DNA of 64,000 nt from Oceanicaulis sp. BBD 1991-10 (GCA_001657295.1 LYSW01000005.1:1-64000), one strand, 5' to 3'. Numbered from the stretch's first letter, positions 9,156 through 25,970 are shown. Notes: generated by a model from the letters alone, not told the origin. Numbers and translations are program-made.

Positions 9156-10175
9156 TCAGCGATCGTGGGGATGGGGGTGTGGGTGGTCGTGGTCATGATC
9201 ATGGCCGTGATCCGGCTCGTCGTTAATATCGCGCTCGTCGGCGGCCTCGTCATGGGCGGCCTCGTCATGGGCGGCGTCGTCATCGGCGGCGTCCCGGCTC
9301 GGGGCGGGCCGCCCGTCATGGTGACCGCCGTGGCTGTGGTCACCGCCATCATCATGGGAATGGGGGCCGAAATGGGGCGGGTGCGAATGCTCGCCGGCGC
9401 CGTCGTGAGAATGGGCGTGCGGGGCGTGTCCGTGGCTGTGGTGGCCGCCATGGGCGACGGCCATCAAGGCCGCCACGCCGGCGCCGGCGAAGACCGCGGC
9501 GCCGCCGCGCAGAGCGCCCGATTCCACGCCTTCGTGGATGAGATGGGCCGCGCCCACATGGAGCAGGAGACCCGCCACCGCGGCGAACAGAAGACCCAGC
9601 GTCGCCGGATCCAGCGTGGCGGCGAACGGCGCTGAAGCGGCCGCCGCTCCAAAAGTCGTCGCGCCCGAGGCGAGAAAGGCGAACAGGGCGGCCTGACCGT
9701 CGCGAAGGCCCGCGCGCTGCAGCAGCAGGAAGCAGATCAGCGCTTCGGGAAACTCATGGATGATCAGGCCCGTCGCTGCGATCACGCCGGTGGACGCGTC
9801 CACAGCGAAGGTCACCGAATAGACCAGCCCGTCGAGCGCGGAGTGCATGGCGATGGCCAGCACAGGCGCGATCGCCGTGACCTGGCCCTTGGGCGCCGTC
9901 GCGTCATGGCCATGGCTGTGCGCCGCGGCGCCGATCACATTGTGCAGGAGGAAACCGAAGGCGAAGCCCGCCAGCACCCACCAGGGCGCTTGCGGCGACA
10001 TATGCAAGGCTTCGGGAATGAGGTGCGTGACCGCGACCGTGATCACCAGACCCCCGGCGAAGGCGGCGGCCAGCGATCCGTTGCGCCGGGTGAAACCGGC
10101 CGCCCGCTGAACAAGAAAGATTGCGGCCAGGGCCACGCCCGCCGCAATCAATCCAAACACAATGGCCGACACCAT
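9156..10175 (-). CDS. ZIP family metal transporter with His-rich regions
   Basis: ZIP helices (HSALDGLVYSVTFAV, GLIIHEFPEALICF), His-rich C-terminus; upstream TTG (10202) is an alternative start. Confidence 0.85.
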   Translation of the reverse strand: MVSAIVFGLIAAGVALAAIFLVQRAAGFTRRNGSLAAAFAGGLVITVAVTHLIPEALHMSPQAPWWVLAGFAFGFLLHNVIGAAAHSHGHDATAPKGQVTAIAPVLAIAMHSALDGLVYSVTFAVDASTGVIAATGLIIHEFPEALICFLLLQRAGLRDGQAALFAFLASGATTFGAAAASAPFAATLDPATLGLLFAAVAGLLLHVGAAHLIHEGVESGALRGGAAVFAGAGVAALMAVAHGGHHSHGHAPHAHSHDGAGEHSHPPHFGPHSHDDGGDHSHGGHHDGRPAPSRDAADDDAAHDEAAHDEAADERDINDEPDHGHDHDHDHPHPHPHDR

Positions 10176-10201
10176 GGGGTCCAAGGCCGCGCCCCTCGAC
10201 A

Positions 10202-10220
10202 AGCGTTATAATATAGCGCT
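10202..10220. promoter_or_regulatory. candidate Zur box AGCGTTATAATATAGCGCT
   Basis: 19-bp odd palindrome with one mismatched pair; resembles GTTATAATATAAC Zur sites; immediately upstream of the ZIP gene. Confidence 0.6.
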
Positions 10221-10262
10221 CGTCTTAGGCCAGCGGCGCCGTCGGGGCAAGCGCAACGGGCG

Positions 10263-10742
10263 TCAGTGTTCCGCCTCGCCGAGCTGGCTTTGCATATAGC
10301 GCTGTTCGCCGAGCTTCTCGATCAGGGACAGCTGGGTCTCGAGATAGTCGATATGTTCTTCCTCGCTCTTGAGGATTTCGTCAAAGAGCTGGCGGGAGAC
10401 ATAATCGCCGATCTGTTCGCAATAAGCGATGGCGTCCTTATAGACGGGGTGCGCGCGCCGCTCCGCCTCCAGGTCGCATTCCAGACACTCCTTCAAGGTC
10501 TCGCCGATCAATACCTTGCCGAGATCCTGCACATTGGGCAGGCCCTCCAGGAAAAGAATGCGGTCGATCAGGGCGTCCGCATGCTTCATCTCGTCGATCG
10601 ATTCCTCGTATTCGATCTTGGCGATGCGATGAAAGCCCCAATCCCTGAACATGCGCGCATGCAGGAAGTATTGATTGACCGTCGTCAGCTCCAGCTTCAG
10701 CGCCGCGTTCAAATGCTCGATGACTTTGGGATCACCCTTCAT
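10263..10742 (-). CDS. bfr: bacterioferritin
   Basis: [59 protein letters not shown], classic Bfr. Confidence 0.97.
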   Translation of the reverse strand: MKGDPKVIEHLNAALKLELTTVNQYFLHARMFRDWGFHRIAKIEYEESIDEMKHADALIDRILFLEGLPNVQDLGKVLIGETLKECLECDLEAERRAHPVYKDAIAYCEQIGDYVSRQLFDEILKSEEEHIDYLETQLSLIEKLGEQRYMQSQLGEAEH

Positions 10743-11039
10743 GGCCGGCCCTTTCGATTCCCGTCCGAATTGATCCGTAATCTAACTCAAGCCGGGCGCA
10801 CGCCAAGCCATCACGTTGAATTATATTTGTTTTTGAAAGTGACTTGCGATAGCGATTTTTCTTGTCCGCCGGCACGTCCGTGCCGTCGGTCCTCGCTCTC
10901 GGCGAGGCAAGCTCGCCTTCGCGGCGTGACCATTGTCTTGCTCAGCGCTCCAAGCGCTTAGCGACGGTCTCGAGCGGTCAAAGCTGGTTGAGGGGGCCGA
11001 CGTCGCGCCCGACTGAGCGGAGGCGAGGGAGGCCAGCTA

Positions 11040-11219
11040 TCAAGCCGTCACCCGGTCTTCCGCTTCATTGGGCAGGAAGCGGGCGGTCTCTTCAAAGCAG
11101 CGGCCGCATTTCGGCTTGGCGCCGCAGGCCTTGAAGACGCCGGGCACGTCGCGCGCGCCGGCCGCGGCGGCGGCTTTCACGTCGCGGCATTTCAGGGCGT
11201 TGCAGAGGCAGACATACAT
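11040..11219 (-). CDS. bfd: bacterioferritin-associated ferredoxin (59 aa)
   Basis: Manual translation: MYVCLCNALKCRDVKAAAAAGARDVPGVFKACGAKPKCGRCFEETARFLPNEAEDRVTA; CxC...CGxC [2Fe-2S] ligands; absent from the supplied ORF track because of length. Confidence 0.9.
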   Translation of the reverse strand: MYVCLCNALKCRDVKAAAAAGARDVPGVFKACGAKPKCGRCFEETARFLPNEAEDRVTA

Positions 11220-11254
11220 GGGCGTTTACGGGGCGTCGTCGATCAAAACGTTGA

Positions 11255-11269
11255 TGCAAATGATTTGCA
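11255..11269. promoter_or_regulatory. candidate Fur box TGCAAATGATTTGCA
   Basis: Perfect 7-1-7 palindrome 36 bp upstream of bfd; matches alphaproteobacterial Fur-type TGCAAATNATTTGCA. Confidence 0.7.
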
Positions 11270-11288
11270 GGAACCATATGGATCCAGA

Positions 11289-11303
11289 TGCAAATGATTG
11301 TCA
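11289..11303. promoter_or_regulatory. second, degenerate Fur-like box TGCAAATGATTGTCA
   Basis: Same left half as the site at 11255, degenerate right half. Confidence 0.5.
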
Positions 11304-11507
11304 ACGGCACAAGGCGCCGCACCTGACCATCGTCGCAGGCGCCGGCGCGAGCCTTCGCTGTGATCGCCATTCGACCAAACGCGCCTTGCGCGATCCGTGA
11401 CCTATATGGTGCAATGCAACAAAGTCCGGACAAAGAACTCCGCCGCAACGGACCGGCGCTGTGCGCGATGAGCTGCAAAGGCCGGGCGCAGGGGAGATGT
11501 GACGCGC

Positions 11508-12922
11508 ATGCTGAAATTCACGCATGTCAGCCAGCGTTATCCGGACAAGCGGGCTCCGGAGGCGCGACGGCGAGATTTTGACGAGATTTACGCGCCGTTC
11601 GACCCCGAACGCGGCGCGGCTCAGGCCGAGCGTTGCTCGCAATGCGGCGTGCCGTTCTGTCAAAGCGGCTGTCCGCTCGCCAATGATATTCCCGACTGGC
11701 TGATGCTGGCGGCGGAAGGGCGCATGCGCGAAGCCTGGGAGCGTTCGGCGGCCACGTCGACCCTGCCGGAGATTTGCGGCCGCATCTGCCCCCAGGACCG
11801 CTTGTGCGAAGGCGCTTGCGTGATCGAACAATCCGGTCATGGCGCTGTGACCATAGGATCGGTGGAGACCCACATCACCGAAACCGCCTGGGAGAACGGC
11901 TGGATCGAACCGGTCCGGCCGGCCGCCGAAACCGGCCTGTCCGTCGGGATTATCGGCGCGGGCCCGGCGGGCCTGGCCTGCGCGGAGCGCCTGCGCGAGC
12001 AGGGGCACGCCGTGACGATTTATGATCGCTATGACCGGGCCGGCGGCCTTTTGGTCTATGGCATTCCCAATTTCAAGCTCGACAAATCCGTCGTCACACG
12101 CCGCGTCGAGCGGCTGATCGAGAGCGGCATCGCCTTCAAGCTGGGCTTTGAAGTGGGCAAGGACGCCTCGCTGGAGGAGCTGCGCGCCCGGCACGACGCC
12201 GTCTATATCGCCGCGGGCGCTTATGCGGCGCGGGCTTTGACCTGTCCGGGCGGCGGCGGCCGGGGCCTGGTCCCGGCGCTGGACTATCTCACCGCCTCCA
12301 ACCGGCGCGGTTTTGGAGAAGAGATCGCGGACAATGGCCGCCTGGACGCGTCGGGAAAGCGCGTTGTGGTGATCGGCGGCGGAGACACCGCCATGGATTG
12401 CGTGCGCACCGCGATCCGCCAGGGCGCGGACAGCGTCGCCTGCCTCTATCGCCGCGACCGGGAGAATATGCCGGGCTCCGCCCGCGAAGTCGTTCACGCC
12501 GAAGAGGAAGGCGTGCGCTTTGACTGGCTGTCCGCGCCCGCCGCCATCCTGGGCGATGCGGAAACCGCCACCGGCGTGAAAGTCCAGATCATGGCGCTGG
12601 GCGCGCCGGACGCCTCCGGCCGCCGTCAGCCGGTCGCCGTGCCGGGCGAAGAACGCGACGTGCCCGCCGACATGGTGGTGGCGGCCCTGGGCTTTGAACC
12701 GGAAGCTTTTCCTGAAGCCTGGTCAGCCGCCGATCTGACTCTCAATCCGCGCGGCGCGATCCGGGTCAGCCAGGGCTGCCGGACCTCATTGCCCGGCGTT
12801 TACGCCGGCGGCGACGCGGTGCGCGGCGCCTCGCTGGTGGTCTGGGCGGTCAAGGACGGCCAGGACGCCGCGAAGGTCATCCACGACGATCTGACGGCGA
12901 ATATCCCGGCGGAGGCGGCGGA

Positions 12923-12926
<4 letters not shown>
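11508..12926 (+). CDS. gltD: glutamate synthase small (beta) subunit
   Basis: CSQCGVPFCQSGCPLANDIPDWL, GAGPAGLACAERLREQGH, GGGDTAMDCVRTA; GTG at 11499 is an alternative start. Confidence 0.95.
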
Positions 12927-17422
<4,496 letters not shown>

Positions 17423-17468
17423 CGGCGCATTACTCAGACAGCTCATCCAAGCGGGCGGCCGCCCTGAA

Positions 17469-17494
17469 GAGACGCGGGCTAAGGCCCGCGTCTC
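17469..17494. terminator. hairpin between convergent gltB and clpB
   Basis: GAGACGCGGGC-TAAG-GCCCGCGTCTC, 11-bp perfect stem; no clear T-tract. Confidence 0.5.
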
Positions 17495-17518
17495 GACGGG
17501 CGGGTCAAGCTTGTCGGC

Positions 17519-20143
<2,625 letters not shown>

Positions 20144-20226
20144 CGCTCTAGTGTCTCCTGATCGCAGCGAGACGGGCGGGTTGTTGGAGCCTTATGAAAG
20201 CACTCCGGCCGCCCTGGTCAGCATCG

Positions 20227-20255
20227 ATGTGGGTGTTGCTATTGGGGCACACAAG
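20227..20255 (-). promoter_or_regulatory. possible sigma-32 heat-shock promoter of clpB
   Basis: Minus strand: CTTGTGT-N14-ACCCACAT, resembling CTTGAAA-N13-17-CCCCATnT. Confidence 0.3.
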
Positions 20256-20385
20256 GGGTGTGGGGGATTCCTCTCCTGAAACCCCGGCCAAGGCGTAGCC
20301 GAAGAGCCGGGGCCGTTTTCCGGGGTGCTGCATTGATCTGTACAAGGTCCCGGATCTTCGCTGCGCTCGTGCGGGATTTCAGCGC

Positions 20386-21570
20386 CTACCCAAAAAACCC
20401 TTTCAACGCCCGCGCGGCCTGGCGGATGCGTTGCTCATTCTCCACCAGCGCCAGGCGGACATGCCCGTCGCCGCGCTCGCCGAAGCCGAGGCCCGGGGCG
20501 ACCGCGACGCCGGTTTTCTCCAGCAGCTGTTTGGAGAATTCGACCGAGCCCAGCTCGGCGAAGCGCGCCGGAATCGGCGCCCAGGCGAACATGGTCGCGG
20601 GCGGGCTGGGAATGTCGAAACCGGCGCGGGCGAAGCTTTCCACCAGAACGTCGCGCCGGCTGCGATAGGTTTGGCGGGCGGCGTCCACGCTGTCCTGCGG
20701 ACCATCCAGAGCGGCCACCGCCGCGATCTGAACCGGCGTGAAGGCGCCATAGTCGAGATAGGACTTCACCCGCTTGAGCGCATCGATCAGCCGGGCGGAG
20801 CCGGCGGCGAAGCCGATCCGCCAGCCGGGCATGGAGTAGGTTTTGGACATGGAGGTGAATTCCACCGCCAGTTCGCGCGCGCCGGCGACTTCCAGAATGG
20901 AGGGCGGCGGTTCGCCGTCGAAATAAATCTCCGAGTAGGCGAGGTCTGAAATCAGAACCAGGTCGTGCGCCTTCGCCAGCTTCACGGCTTCCGCATAGAA
21001 ATCGAGATCGACGACCTGGGCGGTCGGGTTGGACGGGAAGTTGAGCACCAGCGCGCTGGGGCTCGGGATGGAGCGGCGGCAGGCATGGTCGGCCTCGCGC
21101 AAGAACGCCTCCGGGCTCTCGAATGAGACCGAACGCACCGCCGCGCCGGCGATGATGAAGCCGAACATATGGATCGGGTAGGACGGGTCCGGCGCCAGGA
21201 TGACATCGCCCGGCGCGGTGATCGCCTGGGCCAGATTGGCCAGGCCTTCTTTCGAGCCCAGCGTCACGCAGACTTCGCGGTCCGGGTCGAGCCCGACCTT
21301 GAAGCGGCGCTCATAATAGCGTGACAGCGCCTTGCGCAGGCTCGGCACCCCGGCGCTGGCGGAGTAACGGTGCGCGCGCGGATCGGCGGCGACCTCGGCC
21401 AGCTTGGCGATGATGTGCGGCGCGGGCGGCAGGTCCGGATTGCCCATGCCGAAATCAATGACGTCCCGGCCCTGCCGGCGATAGGCGGCTTTAAGCCGGT
21501 TCACCTCGGCGAAGACATAAGGCGGCAGGCGGCGTTCGCGGTAGAAAATTTCGTCCCGGGCGGCGGTCAT
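20386..21570 (-). CDS. pyridoxal-phosphate aminotransferase, AlaC/LL-DAP aminotransferase-like
   Basis: IDFGMGNPDLP, NFPSNPTAQVVD, SMSKTYSMPGWRIGFAAG. Confidence 0.9.
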   Translation of the reverse strand: MTAARDEIFYRERRLPPYVFAEVNRLKAAYRRQGRDVIDFGMGNPDLPPAPHIIAKLAEVAADPRAHRYSASAGVPSLRKALSRYYERRFKVGLDPDREVCVTLGSKEGLANLAQAITAPGDVILAPDPSYPIHMFGFIIAGAAVRSVSFESPEAFLREADHACRRSIPSPSALVLNFPSNPTAQVVDLDFYAEAVKLAKAHDLVLISDLAYSEIYFDGEPPPSILEVAGARELAVEFTSMSKTYSMPGWRIGFAAGSARLIDALKRVKSYLDYGAFTPVQIAAVAALDGPQDSVDAARQTYRSRRDVLVESFARAGFDIPSPPATMFAWAPIPARFAELGSVEFSKQLLEKTGVAVAPGLGFGERGDGHVRLALVENEQRIRQAARALKGFFG

Positions 21571-21669
21571 GGCGGTCAGTCCCTAATCCCTGCCCCGGTA
21601 GAGACTATTGTCCCGTGCGGCGTCAATGCGGCGGCATTGAAGAATTTTCACGATCACGGAGGCGGCCGT

Positions 21670-22776
21670 CTACTCCGGGGCGGCGAGCACCGGCGTCAGG
21701 ACCAGGTCCAGCGAGATCTGTTCGCCGTCACGAAGCAGGCGCAGCGACACCTCGCCGCCGTCCAGCGCGAAATCGCAGCCGCGTTCGGCCGCGGGGATAT
21801 CGCCAAAATGGGTGATGATGTCGCCCGGCCGCGCGCCGGCGGCGTGCAGCGGCGTCTGGTCGAAAACACGCACCAGCTCGAACCCGGCCGTGGTCGGACG
21901 CATCACGGCGCCGAACTCATAATGGTCGCTGGCCGGGATCGGGCCATCGGTGACGCGCCGCAATTTCAGGCGGCGTTGTCTCTGATCCAGGGTCACGACG
22001 AAATGCTGCAAGGCCTGCGCCCCCAGCAGAGGCGATCGCGGCGCCTCCTCCAGGACCGGCGACACGAAGCTCAGACCCGCCAGCCGCGCCTGGCCGTCCA
22101 GCCGCGCCAGGCGCCGCGGCTCCAAACGGTCAATGCGCACGGCGCCCGTCAATGGCCGTGCGGGAGCGACCAGGTCGAACCGGTCGATATCGTTGACGGC
22201 GAAGCCCAGGGCGCCGGCGCCGGAATCGACCAGAAGCCGCTGCTCGCGGCCTGCAAAGTCGACATTGATCCAGGGTCGGCGATCGGGCCCGCGAGAGGAA
22301 AACACCGTTTCCCCGTCGGGCCGGGGCAAGGCGCCGCGGCGCAGGCGCATCTGGCTTGCTGGGTAGTCCAGCACCATCAGGAAGTCATCGAGCACATGGA
22401 CCGACATGAGGCCGTCAATCTGCCGGCCCAGCGTGATGGAGAGATGGTCCAGCTCCCGCACTCGGGTCGGCAATCGGTTGATCCGCACCGGACCGGCCGA
22501 CGCGTCCACAAGATTGACGCGGCGCCCGGGCTCGAAGCGCCGCCCGGAGACCCGCTGAAGCGAATCCGGATCGACATAAGTGTTTGAGGCGCCGGTATCA
22601 TGCAGGAACCACAGGGTCCGAGCGTCTTCATCTCCGTCCCGCGCCTGCAATGCGACCGGGATCAGCCAATACCCGCGGCAAATCTGCGTCGGGACGATGT
22701 ATTCGGCTTCCGCGTGCGCCGCGCTCTGCGTCTGCGGCGACAGGGCGAGCCCAAGTGCGGCGAGGGCGGACAGCAT
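21670..22776 (-). CDS. retropepsin-like aspartyl protease with C-terminal PDZ-like domain
   Basis: Two catalytic-type motifs (HDTGASNTYVD, VDSGAGALGF), PDZ-like VFDQTPLHAAGARPGDIITHFGD. Confidence 0.75.
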   Translation of the reverse strand: MLSALAALGLALSPQTQSAAHAEAEYIVPTQICRGYWLIPVALQARDGDEDARTLWFLHDTGASNTYVDPDSLQRVSGRRFEPGRRVNLVDASAGPVRINRLPTRVRELDHLSITLGRQIDGLMSVHVLDDFLMVLDYPASQMRLRRGALPRPDGETVFSSRGPDRRPWINVDFAGREQRLLVDSGAGALGFAVNDIDRFDLVAPARPLTGAVRIDRLEPRRLARLDGQARLAGLSFVSPVLEEAPRSPLLGAQALQHFVVTLDQRQRRLKLRRVTDGPIPASDHYEFGAVMRPTTAGFELVRVFDQTPLHAAGARPGDIITHFGDIPAAERGCDFALDGGEVSLRLLRDGEQISLDLVLTPVLAAPE

Positions 22777-22926
22777 CCTTGCGCCTTCTAGAAGGGGAAT
22801 AGGAAATCCAGGCTAGATCGCGCCCGGCGCCCTGCCTAGTCCCAGGCGACGCCGCGGCGGCCTTCACGCGCGGCCAGCCCGTGTCCCGCCACGTCACAGC
22901 GAAGGCGGAACCGTCCCGGTCGCCGG

Positions 22927-23676
22927 CTAAAACGCCGCCCCCGGCGCCACAGCCTCCTTCAACGCCCGCTGACGCTCGCGGTGATCCGGAAGGATCGAGC
23001 CCAAAAGGGCGTAAAAGCGGGGCGAATGATCCATCACCACTAGATGGCAAGCTTCATGGGCGCAGACATAGTCGATCAAAGCCTCGTCAAAGCCGATCAG
23101 ACGCGCATTCATGCGAATCGACCCGTCCTCCGAACAGCTGCCCCAGCGCCGCCTTTGCTCGCGCACCAGCACCTTAGGCCGCGTCACTTCAAGCGCGTCG
23201 GCATAGGCCGCCAGCTTGGGCGCCATCAGCGCCAGCGCCTCCGCCTTGCGCCAGCGATGAAGGGCGCGGCGCACCGCGCCCGCCGCCATCGTGTGCTCCA
23301 AGCCGGCGTCCAGACGCACCTCGATCCGGTCCGGTTTGCGGTCGATCAGCGTGCGCGCCCGGTCATGGCGCACGATCCGCAGCGGCAGGGCGGCGCCGAG
23401 CCAGCCGATCTCTTCGCCGTCGACACCCTGAAGCGCCGGGCGGGCGCGCGCGGTCATTTTTTCCAGCCGGTCCAGCACCCAGGCCTGCTTGTCGCGGACT
23501 GCGCGCTCGGCGTGATGAAGACCCAGGCCGGCTGGCAAGGTCACGGTCAGCCCGTCCTCGGCGATCTTCAACCCGATCGTCCTGCGCCGGCGCGACCGCG
23601 CCACCTTAAAGGCGACCGGGGTGTCGGATAGCGTGATGCGGCGTTCAATCATAAGACTGAGCATAGCGCGCTTCAC
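22927..23676 (-). CDS. YgjP/DUF45-type M48 metallopeptidase
   Basis: RRRWGSCSEDGSIRMNARLIGFDEALIDYVCAHEACHLVVMDHSPRFY (HExxH-like HEACH). Confidence 0.9.
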   Translation of the reverse strand: MKRAMLSLMIERRITLSDTPVAFKVARSRRRRTIGLKIAEDGLTVTLPAGLGLHHAERAVRDKQAWVLDRLEKMTARARPALQGVDGEEIGWLGAALPLRIVRHDRARTLIDRKPDRIEVRLDAGLEHTMAAGAVRRALHRWRKAEALALMAPKLAAYADALEVTRPKVLVREQRRRWGSCSEDGSIRMNARLIGFDEALIDYVCAHEACHLVVMDHSPRFYALLGSILPDHRERQRALKEAVAPGAAF

Positions 23677-23740
23677 GCCGTCTCCTAGGTCCGACCGCCC
23701 GGCGTCACGATCGAGACGGCCGGCGTCCGCCCGGCGCCGG

Positions 23741-24580
23741 TCACTCGGCCGGATCGCTCAACGCCATGCGCTCGCGGGTCCAGTCGATCTCCAGATACAG
23801 ACCGTCCAGCGCCGCCGCGCCCATATTGGCGAAGGGCAGAGGGAAGGTGACGATCCGGGTCAACGGGATCGCCACGTCCCCAATGATGGCCGGCGTGTCG
23901 ATGGGCGCGGCCTGAACCTCCATGACGCGGTCGATGGTCCGCGCCTGCCCCACGACGCGGAGCGGGCCCGTCAGGGGCAGCTCCGCCGCCCGATCGGCCG
24001 GAAAGGACAGGGTGGACGGATTGCCCGTATCGATATGCACAGGAAGGGTCACCTCGCCCACCGTGATCGGAATCTCAATCAGCGGCGATGTTTCTGAGAA
24101 GTCCTGCCATGCCGCTTCCTCGCCATGGTGCAGCGCGCCGCCGATCTCCACCGAATGCCTTGAGAAATCATAGGCGACCCGGCCATAGGCCGCGAAGATG
24201 TCCGGCCCGATCACTCCAACGCTGCCCATTTGCTGCGGATCGCCAAAGTCGATGATGATGGCCTGGACGTCCCGCGCCTCAGCGCCGCCGAGGGTGATGA
24301 CGCCGAGCGATGTGGTGTCGACTTCGACGGGTTCGCCGCCGGCCGGACTGTTGACGCTTCGGCGCCCGGCGAGGCTCAGGCCAAGCTCCTCCACCAGGCT
24401 GGTGCGCATCATCGCGCCCGTGGCCCCGGTGTCGAAGATGAAGGGGTAGGGCCCCTCGCCATTGATGGTGATATCGACCACCGGGCGTCCGCTCGACAGA
24501 TCGAACGGCGCTTCGTGGACAGGGTCGACCGGGTTGGAGAGCGCGGCCGCCGCCGCTGCGGCTAACATGGAAATCATCAC
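23741..24580 (-). CDS. retropepsin-like aspartyl protease family protein
   Basis: FIFDTGATGAMM and HIDTGNPSTLSFP motifs. Confidence 0.75.
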   Translation of the reverse strand: MMISMLAAAAAAALSNPVDPVHEAPFDLSSGRPVVDITINGEGPYPFIFDTGATGAMMRTSLVEELGLSLAGRRSVNSPAGGEPVEVDTTSLGVITLGGAEARDVQAIIIDFGDPQQMGSVGVIGPDIFAAYGRVAYDFSRHSVEIGGALHHGEEAAWQDFSETSPLIEIPITVGEVTLPVHIDTGNPSTLSFPADRAAELPLTGPLRVVGQARTIDRVMEVQAAPIDTPAIIGDVAIPLTRIVTFPLPFANMGAAALDGLYLEIDWTRERMALSDPAE

Positions 24581-24589
24581 ATCACCTTT

Positions 24590-24608
24590 ATATTACGAAT
24601 CGTAATAT
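24590..24608. promoter_or_regulatory. 19-bp odd palindrome ATATTACGAATCGTAATAT, candidate PadR operator
   Basis: Perfect 9-1-9 inverted repeat between the divergent aspartyl protease and PadR genes. Confidence 0.7.
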
Positions 24609-24648
24609 CATCATTGACGGCGACGGCTCCCGGTGAGAAGTGAAATCT

Positions 24649-25146
24649 ATGTCATCGAAGACCGACCTCACCGAATTGGAAGGCGCCACGCTGGCGCTTA
24701 TCGGGCGTGAAACCTCGCTCACCGCCTATGAGATCAAGGAATGGTATCGGCGCTCGCCCTCCTCCTACTGGTCGGGCAGCGCAGGGGCCGTATACCCGCT
24801 CATGAAGCGTTTGGAGGCGGCCGATCTGGTCCGCTCAAGCGAAGAATCGACCAGTCGGCGTCCCAGGCGGGTGTTCCGCCTGACCTCGGACGGCGAGGCC
24901 GCTTTGCAGGTTTGGCTGCTGGATTCCGATCGCGCGAGCGACGCCGGACACGATCCGCTGCGCACGCGTTTGGCGTTCATGGCTCAAATGCCGCCGGACC
25001 GGGCGAAAGCGTTCTTAAATGAGGTGCTGACCCATTACACCGCGATGGCGGCGCCCTCCGAAGCGCCGGGGACGGTCGATCTGCTGGAATCCTGGCTGGA
25101 TGCACGCCGCGCATGGATCAGGACCTGGCTGGACCGGATCGGCTGA
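24649..25146 (+). CDS. PadR family transcriptional regulator
   Basis: Winged-helix pattern (LALIGRETSLTAYEIKEWYRRSPSSYWSGSAGAVYPLMKRLEAADLVRSSEESTSRRPRRVFRLTSDGEAAL). Confidence 0.85.
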   Translation: MSSKTDLTELEGATLALIGRETSLTAYEIKEWYRRSPSSYWSGSAGAVYPLMKRLEAADLVRSSEESTSRRPRRVFRLTSDGEAALQVWLLDSDRASDAGHDPLRTRLAFMAQMPPDRAKAFLNEVLTHYTAMAAPSEAPGTVDLLESWLDARRAWIRTWLDRIG

Positions 25147-25157
25147 GGACGCTGTGA

Positions 25158-25196
25158 GGACCGCGCCGCTTCGATCGACTTGAAGCGGCGCGGTCC
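25158..25196. terminator. 15-bp perfect hairpin between convergent padR and glyoxalase-related genes
   Basis: GGACCGCGCCGCTTC-GATCGACTT-GAAGCGGCGCGGTCC; no T-tract. Confidence 0.5.
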
Positions 25197-25200
25197 GGTC

Positions 25201-25641
25201 TCACGGGTTGGCAAGCACCAAATGCGGCGCCCCGTCGGACGTCTTTTCAGCACTGACGCCGGTCTTGTCGATCACGCCGGTGATGCGCCGGCGAAGGCCG
25301 GAGAAGTGCTTCGAGCGCACCACATCGATCGGCGTGTCCAGCTGGATCGAGACGCGCCGCCGGTCACCGCCGGCGAGCTCGCTGAGCTGAACCAGCCGGC
25401 CCGTGAAGGCGTGGCCGAGATAGCGCCCGGAAACGGTCGAACCCACGCCGGCGGGCCAGGCGCCGGGCGGCGCCGCGGCTGCGGCCAAAGTATTCCAGTC
25501 CCGGAAGCCGTTCTGCTTGGCGATCAGCTCAAGCGCTTCGGAATGGGTGACGAAATCGCCTTCGGCCGCGAGGGCGGCGCGCAGGCGTTTGGCTTGCGCC
25601 TTCAGCGCATCGCGCGTGGGCGGATAAGCAGAGGTGGACAT
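25201..25641 (-). CDS. glyoxalase superfamily-related protein
   Basis: MSTSAYPPTRDALKAQAKRLRAAL..THSEALELIAKQNGFRDWNTLAA, typical of small glyoxalase-related proteins. Confidence 0.7.
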   Translation of the reverse strand: MSTSAYPPTRDALKAQAKRLRAALAAEGDFVTHSEALELIAKQNGFRDWNTLAAAAAPPGAWPAGVGSTVSGRYLGHAFTGRLVQLSELAGGDRRRVSIQLDTPIDVVRSKHFSGLRRRITGVIDKTGVSAEKTSDGAPHLVLANP

Positions 25642-25970
25642 CTGTGTCGCCTTCTTTCGTTCAAGGCGGTGTCGTCGACGGGGCTCGCATTGCCATCGCA
25701 CCGCAGAACCAAGTCAGCGTATGGGATGTCAGGATCGGGACGTCTTCACCAAGGCTTGCGCCAGCGAGCGGCCGGCGACGTCCAGCCGGGCGCGGGGTTT
25801 AGACCTCAATGTCGCGAAGGTCAATCGGGCCGCCTCGCGCTTGCCGGGCGGCGGCCGGACCGCGAAGATCGCGCTGCAGGTCGGCCAGCAGGCGCAGCGC
25901 TGAGCCCCGCCGCGGCCCTCGACAACACCCTCCAACCGCGCCCATGATTCACCCAAGCGGAGGGGCATTG

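Noticed and set aside
8370-9635. 421-aa plus-strand ORF rich in VIVM/VMV repeats
   Set aside because: It is the antisense of the His-codon repeats of zrgA and the ZIP gene, not a real transmembrane protein.
10860-11040. Possible small RNA or gene between bfr and bfd
   Set aside because: No convincing ORF, tRNA-like fold or clear hairpin plus T-tract visible by eye.
20282-20320. CCCCGGCC...GCCGGGGCC hairpin upstream of clpB
   Set aside because: Long loop and short flanking T/A runs; could be an attenuator or terminator but direction and role are unclear.
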